From Pseudomonas fluvialis (lineage in GTDB: Bacteria > Pseudomonadota > Gammaproteobacteria > Pseudomonadales > Pseudomonadaceae): a stretch of 64,000 bases of DNA. The position numbers and the translations under genes are program-made. Where the stretch lies: positions 868,001 to 932,000 of the forward strand of contig NZ_JACHLL010000001.1 of assembly GCF_014207935.1 (NCBI RefSeq). The letters run 5' to 3'. Below are positions 60,901-64,000 of this stretch, piece by piece. Under the pieces are notes generated by a model. The model made no database searches and was not told the origin of the DNA. It worked only from the letters and a program-made list of their open reading frames with translations. Position 1 is the first letter of the stretch. Each line of letters starts with the position of its first letter.

Positions 60901-61761
60901 TTAAACCGCGGCAGCGCCGCCGACGATTTCCGAAATTTCCTGGGTGATCGCAGCCTGACGAGCCTTGTTGTAGATCAACTGCAACTCTTTGATCAGATCG
61001 CCAGCGTTGTCGGTGGCGTTCTTCATCGCGATCATCCGCGCCGCTTGTTCAGCAGCGATGTTCTCAACCACGGCCTGGTAAACCTGCGACTCCACATAAC
61101 GCACCATCAGGCCGTCGAGCAGCTGTTTGGCGTCGGGTTCGTACAGGTAGTCCCAGTGGTGCTTGAGTTCAGCTTCCGGAGTCGCCACCAGCGGAACGAG
61201 TTGTTCCACAGTCGGCGTTTGCGTCATGGTATTGATGAACTTGTTCGAGACCACGGACAGACGATCGATGCGACCTTCGAGGTAAGCATCGAGCATGACC
61301 TTGACGCTACCGATCAGATCGTTGATCGACGGTTCGTCGCCCAGGTGGCTGATCGCAGCAACGACGTTGCCACCAAAGTTGCGGAAGAATGCCGCACCCT
61401 TGCTGCCAACCACGCAGAGATCGATCTCCACGCCTTGCTCACGATTGCTCGACATGTCCTTGACCAGAGCCTTGAACAGGTTGGTATTCAGACCACCGCA
61501 CAGACCACGGTCCGAGCTCACCACGATATAACCGACACGCTTGATTTCACGGTCGATCATGAACGGGTGGCGGTATTCCGGGTTGGCGTTGGCCAAATGA
61601 CCAATTACCTGGCGGATACGCTCCGCGTAGGGACGGCTCGACGCCATGCGCATTTGAGCTCTGCGCATTTTGCTGACCGCCACCTTTTCCATGGCGCTGG
61701 TGATCTTCTGCGTGCTTTTGATGCTCGCAATCTTGCTGCGAATCTCTTTTGCGCCTGCCAT
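60901..61761 (-). CDS. atpG: ATP synthase F1 gamma subunit AtpG
   Basis: The 286-residue product begins [35 protein letters not shown], the long N-terminal helix of gamma. [16 protein letters not shown] is the conserved loop, and the C-terminal helix is [38 protein letters not shown]. It forms the central rotating shaft. 50 bp behind atpA. Confidence 0.99.
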   Translation of the reverse strand: MAGAKEIRSKIASIKSTQKITSAMEKVAVSKMRRAQMRMASSRPYAERIRQVIGHLANANPEYRHPFMIDREIKRVGYIVVSSDRGLCGGLNTNLFKALVKDMSSNREQGVEIDLCVVGSKGAAFFRNFGGNVVAAISHLGDEPSINDLIGSVKVMLDAYLEGRIDRLSVVSNKFINTMTQTPTVEQLVPLVATPEAELKHHWDYLYEPDAKQLLDGLMVRYVESQVYQAVVENIAAEQAARMIAMKNATDNAGDLIKELQLIYNKARQAAITQEISEIVGGAAAV

Positions 61762-61811
61762 TTGACACCTATCAGGTTAGCAAGCGGGGATCTTGCGACC
61801 CCCGCTGCGGC

Positions 61812-63356
<1,545 letters not shown>

Positions 63357-63377
63357 TGCTCTGCTGCCCCTTCAAAC

Positions 63378-63914
63378 TCAAGATTTCAACGCTTCGGCCA
63401 GTTTCGCGATTTTGCCGCGAACCGAGCCATCGATAACCAGGTCGCCCGCGCGGATGATGACACCACCGATAAGGGTGGAGTCTTCCGCAGCGTGCAGACG
63501 CACTTCTCGGCTGAGCCGTGCGCTGAGAACCTTGGCGAGTTTGTCTTGCTGTTCTGTGCTCAATGCGAAGGCACTGGTAACTTCCACGTCTACCGATTTT
63601 TCCTGCTCGGCCTTGAAGACCTCGAACAGGGCGGCAATCTCCGGCAACAGCAGGAGACGCTCATTTTCGGCCAGCACGTGGATGAAATTCTGTGCCTGGG
63701 CGTCGAACTTGTCGCCAACTACCTCGTTAAAGGTATTGGCCTTTTCTACGCTCGTCAGACGCGGGGCCTTGAGCACCTGCTGCAGGGTTTCGTCTTGCGA
63801 AACCGCAGCAGCCAGACTCAGCACGGCCGACCAGGAGGCCAGCTGCTGATTTGCCTGGGCGTGCTCAAAAGCTGCCTTAGCGTAAGGTCGGGCCAACGTG
63901 GTCAGTTCTGCCAT
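63378..63914 (-). CDS. atpH: ATP synthase delta subunit AtpH
   Basis: The 178-residue product starts [20 protein letters not shown], typical of delta/OSCP. The helical N-terminal domain is followed by the C-terminal strand part with [55 protein letters not shown]. It joins the top of the F1 head to the peripheral stalk of subunit b. 12 bp from the end of atpF. Confidence 0.98.
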   Translation of the reverse strand: MAELTTLARPYAKAAFEHAQANQQLASWSAVLSLAAAVSQDETLQQVLKAPRLTSVEKANTFNEVVGDKFDAQAQNFIHVLAENERLLLLPEIAALFEVFKAEQEKSVDVEVTSAFALSTEQQDKLAKVLSARLSREVRLHAAEDSTLIGGVIIRAGDLVIDGSVRGKIAKLAEALKS

Positions 63915-63926
63915 GATCGCCCTCGC

Positions 63927-64000
63927 TTAAATTTCGGCGGCCAGTTTGTTAACCAGCTCCGCGTGCGCGTTTTGATCGATACTGGCACCCAGGATCTTCT
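63927..64000 (-). CDS. atpF: ATP synthase F0 subunit b AtpF, 3' end only
   Basis: The last 24 codons, reading KILGASIDQNAHAELVNKL then AAEI and a stop at 63929-63927, match the C-terminus of bacterial subunit b. The gene continues beyond the right edge of the window. Subunit b forms the peripheral stalk that holds F1 through delta. The position next to atpH fits the operon order. Confidence 0.95.
   Translation of the reverse strand, partial: KILGASIDQNAHAELVNKLAAEI

Overview
The window looks like a stretch of a GC-rich Pseudomonas chromosome close to the replication origin. At the right end, glmS, a DeoR-type regulator, glmU and atpC-D-G-A-H-F lie in the order known from Pseudomonas, where this block sits beside the partition genes and oriC. 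A parS-like ParB site (48506-48519) and clustered DnaA boxes fit that position. No rRNA, tRNA, CRISPR array or insertion sequence was recognised.

Left end (1-3054): a foreign-looking, AT-richer strip. It holds the tail of an unidentified ORF, two orphan multi-membrane-span ORFs, REP-like inverted repeats, a gene remnant with three in-frame stops and a lone PEP-CTERM protein. From 3055 to 16400: a short FimV-like protein, a PadR regulator with two matched operators divergent from a phytoene-desaturase-like oxidoreductase, small conserved proteins, a Notum-type esterase, a divergent SDR/LysR pair flanked by two related DnaA-box elements, a PhoX phosphatase, a DEDDh exonuclease and a VOC protein.

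Middle (16600-34500): a Tim44-like protein, a YpfJ-type metallopeptidase, uvrD, a c-di-GMP protein with degenerate GGDEF and intact EAL motifs, a wax synthase/patatin operon for neutral lipid, trhP (yegQ), a lipoprotein hydrolase, an MFS transporter, and a coupled soluble histidine kinase/response regulator-TPR pair.

34500-40100: a GntR-regulated catabolic cluster (SDR divergent from aminotransferase and glutamine-synthetase-like ligase, then another SDR) with two matched palindromes between the divergent genes. 40000-54700: a periplasmic binding-like protein, a thioesterase, membrane proteins, two CobW GTPases (one with a Zur box), a PAS histidine kinase, a LemA/DUF2207 pair, and a PepSY protein plus TonB receptor behind a Fur-like box. 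54800-64000: an empty attTn7 region, glmS, the DeoR regulator, glmU and the ATP synthase operon, cut inside atpF.

The most interesting non-coding structure is repeated DNA at gene 3' ends. One family of about 100-140 bp occurs three times, each time directly after a stop codon and in the same orientation relative to that gene. A second pair of about 160-bp elements carries two DnaA boxes 123-124 bp apart at matched offsets, each copy just downstream of a minus-strand gene.
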